A stretch of 10,144 bases of DNA from Bacteroidota bacterium (GCA_023426425.1 JAFAAT010000001.1:1-10144), one strand, 5' to 3'. Shown: positions 1-6,597, numbered from the stretch's first letter. The notes: generated by a model from the sequence alone, not told the origin. Numbers and translations: made by a program.

Positions 1-116
1 ATTGCCCATATCACAGGAATTCCACGAAAAGCGAAGAACGTCATCCACCACCGCTTCTGCTTACAATGATCAGCGGAGGCTTTGGGGCGACCTCTGTCCC
101 AGCTTTACTCGCGTCA

Positions 117-165
117 CCCTCTGTGGAACTCTGCGTCACCTCCGTGAGCTCTGTGTAACTCTACC
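117..165 (+). repeat. Dispersed intergenic repeat, copy A
   Basis: The segment reads CCCTCTGTGGAACTCTGCGT, then CACCTCCGTGAGCTCTGTGTAACT. It matches the second half of the two units at 8171-8370 (CCTCTGTGGACCTCTGCGT, CTCCTCCGTG, CTCTGCGTAACT) in the same orientation. It lacks the A-rich first half of those units (CATCAAAAAAACGAAGACAC). The similarity over about 45 bases, about 8 kb away and in another gap between genes, marks it as a dispersed intergenic element. From general memory, sequences of this CTCTGCGT / GAAGACAC kind recur between genes in many bacterial genomes. I see no coding function. Confidence 0.7.
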
Positions 166-213
166 ACTAGCGCCGTTCAACTCAGCCAGGCTGCTTATCC
201 AACCCATGGTTTA

Positions 214-326
214 TTACTTCAGGTATTTCACCCATGCTCCCGAGGTTAATCCAGCCAACACAAAAAGCAAGCTGATAATGATGTAGTATATGAACCAGTG
301 TCGGGCCGAATTGTTGAAAAATCCAT
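214..326 (-). pseudogene. Probable frameshifted 37-residue single-pass membrane protein
   Basis: On the minus strand an ATG at 326-324 starts MDFSTIRPD..., which soon terminates. One frame over, the sequence reads FFNNSARH, then a strongly hydrophobic stretch WFIYYIIISLLFVLAG, then LTSGAWVKYLK and a TAA at 216-214. Adding one base to the A5 run at 317-321 (T5 on the coding strand) would join the ATG to this frame and give a complete 37-residue protein beginning MDFFNNSARH. It would have one membrane helix (about residues 11-26) and a basic C-terminus. As written, the membrane frame has no ATG, only possible GTG or TTG starts further upstream. The options are a decayed gene, a sequencing error in the homopolymer, or an unusual start. 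I do not recognise the family. Confidence 0.4.
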
Positions 327-839
327 GTTTGAACTTTGTGATAAAAACGCAACAAGGGCGGAGCAACACCTGTCTTAGCCCCGTAATGAGCTGGACAAGA
401 TTGCTAAAACAGTTTTGTCACTTTAAATTAGGGAACTATGCCAAAACACGAAGGAAATTCTAGCCAGAAGAGCGACTTTCCATTTTACAGGAATGCGAAC
501 GAGAAGGCCAGACGGCTATAAGGCGCAAATACAGTCTTTCACCGTCTCTGGTGCAGCGTTGGAAAAACAAGAATTTGCCCAAGTAAAGCCCGTGCGTAAG
601 CTGTGCCATTTTCAGTAACTGTTTGTTTGCCATTGGCTGCAGATTTACCTCTGCAACTTGATAACTAGAAAGAAAGTGCACCTGCTAAAACAAATCCAAA
701 AATGATACTAGTCATTTCCATTGTCTATTGACAGATCAGGAGTTTAGTAGGTAGATATCTTTTAACCGGGTCACAACGCTAGCCGTATCTGTTATTTCAA
801 TCCACCCAGGATCAGATAAAATCACGGCATTAGAGTATC

Positions 840-868
840 TTTAATTTAACAAGAGTCTATTATGTTTG
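840..868 (+). promoter_or_regulatory. Candidate Bacteroidota promoter for the first T9SS gene
   Basis: TATGTTTG at 861-868 is an exact match to the Bacteroidota -7 consensus TAnnTTTG. A TTTA at 840-843, 17 bases upstream, could serve as a degenerate -33 TTTG element. Transcription would start near 874, giving a leader of about 14 bases before the ATG at 888. The same arrangement, with one change in the -7 box, lies before the second gene copy. The assignment is by consensus only. Confidence 0.4.
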
Positions 869-887
869 ATGTCTCATTACCCACCCC

Positions 888-2543
888 ATGAAACAGTACA
901 TTCTATTTTCTGCCGCATTATTTGCTTGTATCTCTTTCTATGGGAGCAAACTCACTGCCCAGCAACTTCAACTTCATACCAACTATACCCGACTGATTGG
1001 TGGATTGGGATACGAACAAATAAACGATCTTTTATATGACGTGCGGGACAATAGCCTGGTCTTCACAGGCTGGGCAATGGACAGTTGTGGCACAGGCGAT
1101 CTCCCACCCTGCCCTCCGGTAACCGGCAGGCGAGATCTGGTGGTTGGTAAAAAGGATAGCAGCCGGAACCTCGTCTGGCTGAGACAATATGGCGGAAGTC
1201 AAGACGATGGCGGTACGCGTATTATTACTACGGAAGATGGCGGATATGCTGTAATTGGAAGCACATCGTCTACTGACGGCGATATTACTAGCACCTATGG
1301 CGATGATGTGTGGCTCGTAAAGCTGGATAGCTCAGGGAATCTACAGTGGCAGAAATGTTATGGTAGTGTATTAGGTGCCGAAATGGGCACTGATCTTAAA
1401 CAAACCAAAGACGGCGGTTTTATATTAGTCGGCACTTCAAGTGGTAGCGGAGAGGATGTGCCATTCCAGTATGTCCAATCCCCTTTCACTACCGACTGGC
1501 TTGTAATCAAGACTGATGCTGTCGGAGATATATCCTGGACAAAAACCCTTGGCGGAACAGGTTACGAAGAGGTAGCATTTATATTTGAAACTGATAACAG
1601 CTATTACCTGGCAGGATTTTCAACATCGAAAAATTATTATTGTGATGATACCTCCTGGCATCCTGGTGTACCCTCCGAAGGGGATTATCTTCTTGTAAAG
1701 CTGGATAGTGCTGGAAATTACCTCTGGAATAGGAGCTACGGCGGTAGTCTAAATGATAGGTTGGAGGATGCGATATTCGATGAGCAAGACACTACAATCG
1801 TCATGGTGGGGCGCACTATTTCGACAGATTATATGGTGCCGCCATATCCGTCCACTGCAAGTTCAGCAAGTATTCTCGCTATAAAGGCTCGGCCCGACGG
1901 TACACTTGTGTGGAGTAAGGTTTATGGAGACAACAGTAGCGAATCATTAAGTTACATTCGGAAGTCATCGATTCACAAAGGCTACATTATAAGTTGTCAG
2001 GCAGCGTTGAATACGCCTATACCCCCATATTATTTTGGAGGCAGCGGTGATATTCGCATTTTCCTCACTGACAGCGCTGGTAACCAACTTGCTGATAAAA
2101 TAGTTGGCGGGGTCAAAGGAGACATGTCAGGTGTCGCGATAGCAACAAACGTTGGATTTGCCGTAGGGGGTGCAACAAATTCCGATGTATTCGCAGAAGG
2201 TACAACGTCACCTAAACATGGAACCAATTCGGAAGCGTATATCTCATACCTATACGACACGCCCGCTGTAAATCCAGTGCTGGAGGTTGACCGGTCCACA
2301 GGAGACCTGCTGGTCTACCCCAATCCGGCTGGCGACGAAATAACCGTGGAATTAAGATCAGAAAATACAAATGGTGTGCTCAAGGTAACAGATGCTGCAG
2401 GAAGGGAGATCTGGCGAAAGCGTGTAAAGAACAGAGACCAAAGTCTGAGCATAGATGTAAGCGACTGGCAACGCGGCGTATTTATTCTGCACTGGCAGGA
2501 CGAGAATGCTACAATAACAACACAGAAATTGGTACTGCAATAA
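888..2543 (+). CDS. Secreted propeller-repeat protein with T9SS type A sorting domain (paralog 1)
   Basis: This is a 551-residue protein with an N-terminal signal peptide (about 1-24, cleavage likely after KLTA before QQLQLH). Residues 31 to about 458 hold about seven repeats of roughly 55-70 residues. Each ends in a signature such as D-W-L-V-K-L-D-S-x-G-N-L-x-W-x-K-x-YGG, with DGGY/F-x-x-x-G in the middle. Junction YGG/LGG/VGG motifs lie near 37, 101, 158, 221, 284, 346 and 406. Seven units suggest a seven-bladed beta-propeller, which is inference. Residues 464-551 form a type A sorting domain: LLVYPNPAGDEITVEL, then LKVTDAAGREIW, then WQRGVFILHW and a terminal KLVLQ. Known T9SS cargo with this domain crosses the outer membrane and is released or surface-anchored. 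No catalytic motif is visible, so the ligand or role is unknown. It is followed by a 75% identical tandem paralog. Confidence 0.9.
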   Translation: MKQYILFSAALFACISFYGSKLTAQQLQLHTNYTRLIGGLGYEQINDLLYDVRDNSLVFTGWAMDSCGTGDLPPCPPVTGRRDLVVGKKDSSRNLVWLRQYGGSQDDGGTRIITTEDGGYAVIGSTSSTDGDITSTYGDDVWLVKLDSSGNLQWQKCYGSVLGAEMGTDLKQTKDGGFILVGTSSGSGEDVPFQYVQSPFTTDWLVIKTDAVGDISWTKTLGGTGYEEVAFIFETDNSYYLAGFSTSKNYYCDDTSWHPGVPSEGDYLLVKLDSAGNYLWNRSYGGSLNDRLEDAIFDEQDTTIVMVGRTISTDYMVPPYPSTASSASILAIKARPDGTLVWSKVYGDNSSESLSYIRKSSIHKGYIISCQAALNTPIPPYYFGGSGDIRIFLTDSAGNQLADKIVGGVKGDMSGVAIATNVGFAVGGATNSDVFAEGTTSPKHGTNSEAYISYLYDTPAVNPVLEVDRSTGDLLVYPNPAGDEITVELRSENTNGVLKVTDAAGREIWRKRVKNRDQSLSIDVSDWQRGVFILHWQDENATITTQKLVLQ

Positions 2544-2676
2544 GTTCTTCACCGATACAATGAATTTTTTGAAAGAGCTCATCAGCAAGCTGTTGCTATT
2601 GTTTGCGGCTGTAGCGCATACTGTTTCCTCTGGAATTACAATTTCCCCACTGCACAGCAATTCCTGTGTGCTTTTT
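2544..2676. other. Spacer between the tandem T9SS genes
   Basis: These 133 bases between the duplicated units are not part of the repeated segment. They contain most of a short open frame (2560-2706) with signal-peptide character and end in a T8 run. No clear hairpin terminator is visible. Confidence 0.5.
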
Positions 2677-2706
2677 TTTAAATTGAGAAGAGTCTATTAT
2701 GTTTAA
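2560..2706 (+). CDS. Possible small ORF, 48 residues, signal-peptide-like
   Basis: An ATG 17 bases after the stop of the first T9SS gene opens a 48-codon frame. It begins MNFLKELISKLLLLFAAVAH, with a basic start, a leucine-rich core and TVSSG as a plausible cleavage region. The rest (ITISPLHSNS, then CVLFFKLRRVYYV) shows no domain. The last codons run through the region that would hold the promoter of the second paralog. It may be a remnant of a lost secreted gene, left when the duplication formed, or a chance frame. There is no homology evidence either way. Confidence 0.2.
   Translation: MNFLKELISKLLLLFAAVAHTVSSGITISPLHSNSCVLFFKLRRVYYV
2677..2705 (+). promoter_or_regulatory. Candidate promoter for the second T9SS gene
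   Basis: TATGTTTA at 2698-2705 matches TAnnTTTG except at the last base. A T-rich TTTA at 2677-2680 lies 17 bases upstream, the same spacing as in the first copy. The weaker -7 box, and the T8 run merging with the -33 position, may give the two paralogs different expression. This is consensus-based inference. Confidence 0.3.
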
Positions 2707-2724
2707 TATCTCATTACCCAGCCC

Positions 2725-4380
2725 ATGAAACAGTACATTCTATCTTTTGCCGCACTACTTGCTTGTATGTCTTTCTATGGGAGCAAACTCACTGCCCAGC
2801 AACTTCAACTTCATACCAACTATACGCGACTGATTGGCGGGCTAGGGCATGAGCGCATCAATGATCTTTTATTTGACGTACGTGACAACAGTCTTGTCTT
2901 CACAGGCTGGGCAACGGATAGTTGTGGTACTGGTGATCTTCCACCCTGCCCTCCGGTAACCGGCAGGCGTGATCTGATGGTGGGCAAAATGGATAGCAGC
3001 CGGACCCTTGTCTGGCTGAGGCAATATGGAGGAAGTAACGATGAAGCGGGTGCTAAGATTATTGCGACTTCTGATAACGGCTACGCAGTTGCGGGAGGTA
3101 CATCTTCTACCGATGGGGACATTTCCAGCACCCATGGCGGTGATGTATGGCTTGTAAAGTTGGATAGCCTCGGCAATATCCAATGGGAGAAATGTTATGG
3201 CAGCAGTAACGGAGAGGAATACGCATACGACGTCGCACAGACCGGGGATGGCGGATTTATCATTGCTGCCGTTTCAAGCGGCAGCGGCGATGACGTGCCT
3301 TTTCAATATGTCCAGTCGGCGTTCTCTATCGATTGGTTTATAATAAAAACAGACAGCCTTGGCAATATACAATGGACGAAAACTCTTGGCGGCACGCGTG
3401 ATGAACAAGGGGCGTCCATATTTGAAATCGGAGGCAACTATTATATGGCAGGCTACTCAACTTCGCATGATCATGATTGTAACGACACCTCCTGGCATCC
3501 TTGGGTATATACAAGCGGGGATTACTTCCTGATAAAGCTGGACAGCGCAGGCAACTTTCTCTGGAACAAAAGCTATGGAGGCAGCCTGGATGATCAAATG
3601 TGGGAGGCTTTGTTCGATGACCGCGACAGCAGTATCGTAATGGTCGGACATACTATTTCAACTGACTATATGGTACCCCCGTCTCCCCTCACGGCAGGTA
3701 CAGGAGATATTTTGGCGATGAAAATAGCGCTCGATGGAACACTGGTCTGGAGTAAAGTATACGGTGACAACAGTAGTGAATGGATGTCGCACATTCGGAA
3801 ATCTCCGCTTGGCAGCGGCTACATCATTAGTTGCCAGGCAGACTTGAATATGCCTATACCCCCATATTATTTCGGAGGCAGCCGTGATATTCGCATTTTT
3901 TTGACTGACAGCGCTGGTAACCAAGTTGCTGATAAAGTGGTTGGCGGGGCTAGTGGAGACATAACAGGTGTAGCGATAGCAACAAATGTTGGATTTGCCG
4001 TAGGGGGTGCATCAAACTCTGATGTATTTGCAGAAGGCAGTACATCACCCAAACATGGAACCAATTCGGAAGCGTACATCTCATACCTATACGACACACT
4101 AGCTGTAAATTCAGTGCTGGAGATTAACCGATCCACAGGAGACCTGCTGGTTTATCCCAATCCTGCCGGAGACAAAATAACCGTGGAATTAAGATCAGAA
4201 AATACAAATGGTTTGCTCAAGGTAACGGATGCTGCCGGAAGGGAGATCTGGCGAAAGCGTACAAAGAATAGAGTCCGCAGTTTGGAAATAGATGTAGCTG
4301 CATGGCCAAGGGGATTGCTTATTCTTCACTGGCAACCTGACGGTGGTAATGTCATGAGCAAAAAGTTAGTACTGCAGTAG
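2725..4380 (+). CDS. Secreted propeller-repeat protein with T9SS type A sorting domain (paralog 2)
   Basis: This 551-residue protein aligns without gaps to the protein at 888-2543. My hand count gives about 137 differences, or about 75% identity. Identity per hundred residues runs about 89, 69, 60, 77 and 86, then 33 of the last 51. The signal peptide is about 1-24 (MKQYILSFAALLACMSF, then cleavage near KLTA). The same seven repeat units follow, with signatures such as DVWLVKLDSLGNIQWEK and KTDSLGNIQWTKTLGG. The sorting domain at 464-551 has LLVYPNPAGDKITVEL and ends KLVLQ. The changes concentrate in repeats 2-5, including residues 161-170, 221-263 and 291-300, so the two proteins may differ in what they bind. 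A cysteine pair in the first repeat (DSCGTGDLPPCPP) is conserved in both. Function is unknown beyond T9SS export. Confidence 0.9.
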   Translation: MKQYILSFAALLACMSFYGSKLTAQQLQLHTNYTRLIGGLGHERINDLLFDVRDNSLVFTGWATDSCGTGDLPPCPPVTGRRDLMVGKMDSSRTLVWLRQYGGSNDEAGAKIIATSDNGYAVAGGTSSTDGDISSTHGGDVWLVKLDSLGNIQWEKCYGSSNGEEYAYDVAQTGDGGFIIAAVSSGSGDDVPFQYVQSAFSIDWFIIKTDSLGNIQWTKTLGGTRDEQGASIFEIGGNYYMAGYSTSHDHDCNDTSWHPWVYTSGDYFLIKLDSAGNFLWNKSYGGSLDDQMWEALFDDRDSSIVMVGHTISTDYMVPPSPLTAGTGDILAMKIALDGTLVWSKVYGDNSSEWMSHIRKSPLGSGYIISCQADLNMPIPPYYFGGSRDIRIFLTDSAGNQVADKVVGGASGDITGVAIATNVGFAVGGASNSDVFAEGSTSPKHGTNSEAYISYLYDTLAVNSVLEINRSTGDLLVYPNPAGDKITVELRSENTNGLLKVTDAAGREIWRKRTKNRVRSLEIDVAAWPRGLLILHWQPDGGNVMSKKLVLQ

Positions 4381-4468
4381 TTCCTGAAAAATGGATACAC
4401 TAGCGGAGAGTTCCTACGGCAAGGCAGGAATGGCACCTCGTTTAATATAGTCAAAGAAAAGATGCCGT

Positions 4469-5218
4469 TCAACGATATGGTTGCGAACGGACGTCTTTAA
4501 ATGCTCGGTTCATTAGCCTGGCAACCCTCGGATAGTTTGCTGCAGCTTGGCTTATCGCATCATCAATTTGACGATCAGGATGCGGTCCATCGAAGAAAAA
4601 GAACCAGAAACTTTTTAGTTCAATGTCGCTTAAGTTGTCTAATAGGTGAAGCATTAAATCTGTCCTCTGCCTCAGCTTGCGATCAATCATCATCTGAAAA
4701 CAGGTTACCGCATCAGCATCCCAGTTTCCATTAATCGCTATCCTGATCATTTTTTGGAAATGTAGAGTATCCGGAATTTCCAACCTCTCAAATAGGTGTA
4801 CATGTTCGCATCCAACATCATACAACGGTTGAGGCTTGTTAACCTTGTGATCCCAGCCGTAAATGGCGCTAAAGCTTTCGAATGAACCTGGATAAATCTC
4901 AAACATATACTTTGACAGTTCGAACAAACTGAAGTTCCGGTATTGAGCATGACGAGTGAATAGAACGTCCTTTAGGAGTCTATTTTCCCTACCTGACTCT
5001 CGGAGACAATTTGACCAAAACAAATCATCTTCCCAAAAACGAAATAAGCAAGAATTAAAAACTGTTTCACCACGCTTTGCTATAATACTCTTTTTATAAA
5101 CTCCACGCGTCCCTCTGTCCCTGTCCCACGTCGCACTCGTCGCACTCTTCCCATGTCCCTCCAGTCCCACTCGTCCCTCGTCCCATGTCGCTGTCGTCCC
5201 CCCTGCCTCCTGCCTCAT
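4469..5218 (-). CDS. Unrecognised protein; start uncertain, 5' end runs into low-complexity repeats
   Basis: The longest frame is 249 codons. Its first 38 codons (MRQEAGGTTATWDEG...) lie inside the GTCSC and CTGCCTN repeat array, and its ATG is supplied by a variant heptamer, so this start is probably false. From codon 39 the frame reads like normal protein (KKSIIAKRGETVFNSC, then FWEDDLFWSNCL), but no ATG occurs until codon 105 at 4906-4904 (MFEIYPGSF), which would give 145 residues. Either translation starts there or at a non-ATG codon, or the true 5' end was lost to the repeat. The C-terminal part has LLDNLSDIELKSFWFFFFDG, then PHPDRQIDDAI. There is no signal peptide or membrane helix. I cannot assign a family. 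It is convergent with the second T9SS gene, 88 bp away. Confidence 0.5.
   Translation of the reverse strand: MRQEAGGTTATWDEGRVGLEGHGKSATSATWDRDRGTRGVYKKSIIAKRGETVFNSCLFRFWEDDLFWSNCLRESGRENRLLKDVLFTRHAQYRNFSLFELSKYMFEIYPGSFESFSAIYGWDHKVNKPQPLYDVGCEHVHLFERLEIPDTLHFQKMIRIAINGNWDADAVTCFQMMIDRKLRQRTDLMLHLLDNLSDIELKSFWFFFFDGPHPDRQIDDAISQAAANYPRVARLMNRAFKDVRSQPYR
5109..5200 (+). repeat. Degenerate GTCSC tandem array
   Basis: The core GTCCC or GTCGC recurs at 5109, 5117, 5123, 5130, 5139, 5155, 5164, 5173, 5180, 5187 and 5196, mostly 6-9 bases apart. The plus strand is strongly C-rich and the minus strand G-rich. The sequence differs sharply in composition from the AT-rich DNA on its left (5040-5100). 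This is a short-period minisatellite-like intergenic array with no coding signal of its own. Confidence 0.85.
5150..5184 (-). other. Putative G-quadruplex motif
   Basis: On the minus strand, five GGG tracts follow one another with loops of 4, 6, 6 and 4 bases (GGG ACGA GGG ACGAGT GGG, then ACTGGA GGG ACAT GGG). This satisfies the usual G3 with 1-7 base loop pattern. It sits about 260 bp upstream of the gene at 5444. It may be a by-product of the GTCCC array; folding is not shown by sequence alone. Confidence 0.5.
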
Positions 5219-5237
5219 GCCTCCTGCCTACTGCCTG
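5203..5237 (+). repeat. CTGCCTN heptamer tandem repeat (five units)
   Basis: Perfectly phased 7-bp units are CTGCCTC, CTGCCTC, ATGCCTC, CTGCCTA and CTGCCTG, followed by a degenerate CTGTCCA. The third unit contains CAT at 5216-5218, which is the minus-strand ATG of the long frame at 4469-5218. It directly follows the GTCSC array. Slippage could change its length easily. Confidence 0.85.
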
Positions 5238-5443
5238 CTGTCCACTGACTTATCTCCAACTCTACCCCTAATCTGCTATTACTTATCACCTAAGTTACTC
5301 CCTGTCTGTCCACCCACCACACCTTAACGCCCGGAACCGCAGGGGAACCGTATCTATATCTGCAATCATTATTTGTTTTTTGGAAAATTTTCTAAATTCG
5401 CAGGTAAGAAAAACCTTATTCGTTAACCTAAAACATTCTATCT
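5238..5443. other. Upstream region of the 5444 gene
   Basis: After the tandem arrays, about 100 bases of C-rich non-repetitive sequence (CCACCCACCACACC and similar) lead into an AT-rich stretch at 5365-5400. I see no RNA gene or hairpin terminator here. Confidence 0.4.
5372..5400 (+). promoter_or_regulatory. Candidate promoter for the 5444 gene
   Basis: TTTG at 5372-5375 and TAAATTCG at 5393-5400 are separated by 17 bases. They resemble the Bacteroidota TTTG / TAnnTTTG pair with one mismatch in the -7 box. Transcription would begin near 5406 and leave a leader of about 38 bases before the ATG. The AT-rich island stands out from the C-rich DNA before it. Confidence 0.4.
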
Positions 5444-6421
5444 ATGGCTCTTGTTGCATCCCCCATCGTTTACAAAGGCCCCCTCGGCAACATGTCTTTC
5501 TATGTCGATCACCAGGGCCGCTGCATCGCCCGGCAAAAGCAAGTCCGCTCCGAAGACTATCTCAAACACCCCAATAGAAAAGGACAGCTAAACAGCGTCA
5601 AAGAGTTTGGTTCCGCATCCACCATCGCTGCTGCCATCCGCACACCCTTCGCAGACTACATCAAATTCTGTTCCGATGCCTCCTATTTCAACCGCCTCAT
5701 GTCATTATTGCGCCACGCTGCCAACCAGGACCATCTCTCCGAAGTAGGCCAGCGCCAAAGCACACGCGGAAATATCTTCCTGCTCGAAGGCTTTGAATTC
5801 AACAAAAACCGCCACCTCCAGCAAGCACTAAACGCTGACGTAGTCACCCACTACGACGAACAAACCCGCGAAGTAAAGATCGATATTCAGCCTTTCTGCC
5901 CCAAAACCCATATCCACGCACCCAAAGAGGCTCGCTTCTTCCAGGTAGTTGCTGTAGCCAACGTAGCTGGGCATCGTCAAATTAACCCTGCGCAGGAGGT
6001 CTCCAATCTTATAGATGTCCGCTCCACAGAGCTCCAATCCATTTCCCTACGCCTGCAACCCACCCAGGAAGAAGGAGAATTGCTCACCATCTCCCTCGGG
6101 GTCATATTCTATGAAGAATACATGGGGCACCCACTTCTGATTCGCGATGGCACCATGTCCATCCTCGAGGTCTACAATATCCGCCAAGAACCACCGCTCT
6201 TCCTCGATAGCACAGGTAAAATTAACGACAAAGTTTTTGACCAGCAAAGTCAGCAAACACTCCAGCAAGGCAAAGAATTGCGCCTGCGCCAGAAATATAA
6301 ATCATGCAAAGTCATCAGCGGCGACACTAACAAAACGCCCTTCGGCAACCTCAAACCCGATTACACTCAGCTAAAGTATCATTTGGAAAACCAAAAGCTG
6401 GAGAAGCTCCGAAAAGGCTGA
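5444..6421 (+). CDS. Unrecognised 325-residue Bacteroidota-type protein
   Basis: The N-terminal 75 residues have a layout I associate with uncharacterised Bacteroidota proteins. It begins with a glycine motif and aromatic residues (YKGPLGNMSFYVDHQGRC), then an arginine-rich strand, a P-x-R-x-G-x-L-x-S-V-K-EFG segment (43-56), and IRTPFADYIKFC (65-76). This resembles, but does not establish membership of, families such as DUF6266. Residues 105-250 look beta-rich (TREVKIDIQPF, GELLTISLGVIFYEE). Residues 265-325 are glutamine- and lysine-rich, probably helical. There is no signal peptide or membrane helix, so it is likely cytoplasmic. Codons are noticeably C-ending (CTC, ATC, CCC, CGC) compared with the T9SS genes, which may reflect a different origin. 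It stands alone, with a candidate promoter at 5372-5400, and its function is unknown. Confidence 0.8.
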   Translation: MALVASPIVYKGPLGNMSFYVDHQGRCIARQKQVRSEDYLKHPNRKGQLNSVKEFGSASTIAAAIRTPFADYIKFCSDASYFNRLMSLLRHAANQDHLSEVGQRQSTRGNIFLLEGFEFNKNRHLQQALNADVVTHYDEQTREVKIDIQPFCPKTHIHAPKEARFFQVVAVANVAGHRQINPAQEVSNLIDVRSTELQSISLRLQPTQEEGELLTISLGVIFYEEYMGHPLLIRDGTMSILEVYNIRQEPPLFLDSTGKINDKVFDQQSQQTLQQGKELRLRQKYKSCKVISGDTNKTPFGNLKPDYTQLKYHLENQKLEKLRKG

Positions 6422-6597
6422 CGCTGAAGCAACAACAGCAGTGCACTATTTTGAGAGCAGGCCAACCAGCATCTGAAAACCTCAACTACGGTCAACGCAA
6501 TAGAATCAACACAGGTGTGCACAGCATCAATAAAGCTCTTCACGCAGAAAACAGCGTATAATGTCCTGCACTTTTTCGGAACAGGTTTGCCATAGAA

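Larger units (their letters stand above)
1..839. other. Left-hand stretch without an intact supported gene
   Basis: Short open frames exist on both strands here, but none has a convincing product. The frame open from base 1 ends at a stop at 67-69 (IAHITGIPRKAKNVIHH...) and could be the tail of a gene entering from the left, but 22 codons are too few to judge. What can be supported is one copy of an intergenic repeat (117-165) and a probable broken small membrane-protein gene on the minus strand (214-326). From about 420 to 839 I see nothing I can name. Short frames such as 460-681 minus and 493-618 plus have no recognisable motif or signal peptide. Confidence 0.5.
840..2543 (+). repeat. Tandem duplication, unit 1
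   Basis: This is the first of two direct copies offset by exactly 1837 bp (ATG 888 to 2725, TATTATG 859 to 2696, stop 2543 to 4380). Similarity begins near the TTTA at 840, upstream of the start codon, and runs to the stop codon. The duplication therefore carried the promoter region as well as the gene. Gapless alignment of the two 551-codon genes is possible throughout. Flanking DNA after the stop resembles unit 2 only weakly. Confidence 0.9.
2677..4380 (+). repeat. Tandem duplication, unit 2
   Basis: This is the second direct copy, displaced 1837 bp from unit 1. About 45 bases before the ATG are still similar (TTTAA, AAGAGTCTATTATGTTT, TCTCATTACCCA, CCCATGAAACAG). Nucleotide identity is not uniform: some 5' and 3' tracts are identical for 30-55 bases, while the central part carries many synonymous and non-synonymous changes. 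Confidence 0.9.

Noticed and set aside
1..69. Open frame from the left edge ending IAHITGIPRKAKNVIHH...
   Set aside because: Only 22 codons are visible and no family is recognisable. It could be a gene tail but cannot be supported.
460..681. Minus-strand 73-codon frame and plus-strand 493-618 frame
   Set aside because: The composition looks random, there are no motifs, and the two frames overlap on opposite strands. Neither is better supported than chance.
920..932. Lipobox-like LFAC / LLAC in the signal peptides of the T9SS paralogs
   Set aside because: The hydrophobic stretch continues past the cysteine, a normal cleavage site follows near KLTA-QQ, and type A sorting-domain cargo is normally not a lipoprotein.
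2030..2299. Antisense frame of 89 codons in the first T9SS gene, with a matching frame at 3867-4136 in the second
   Set aside because: It is preserved in both copies only because the sense sequence is conserved there. It has no signal peptide, domain or plausible start context.
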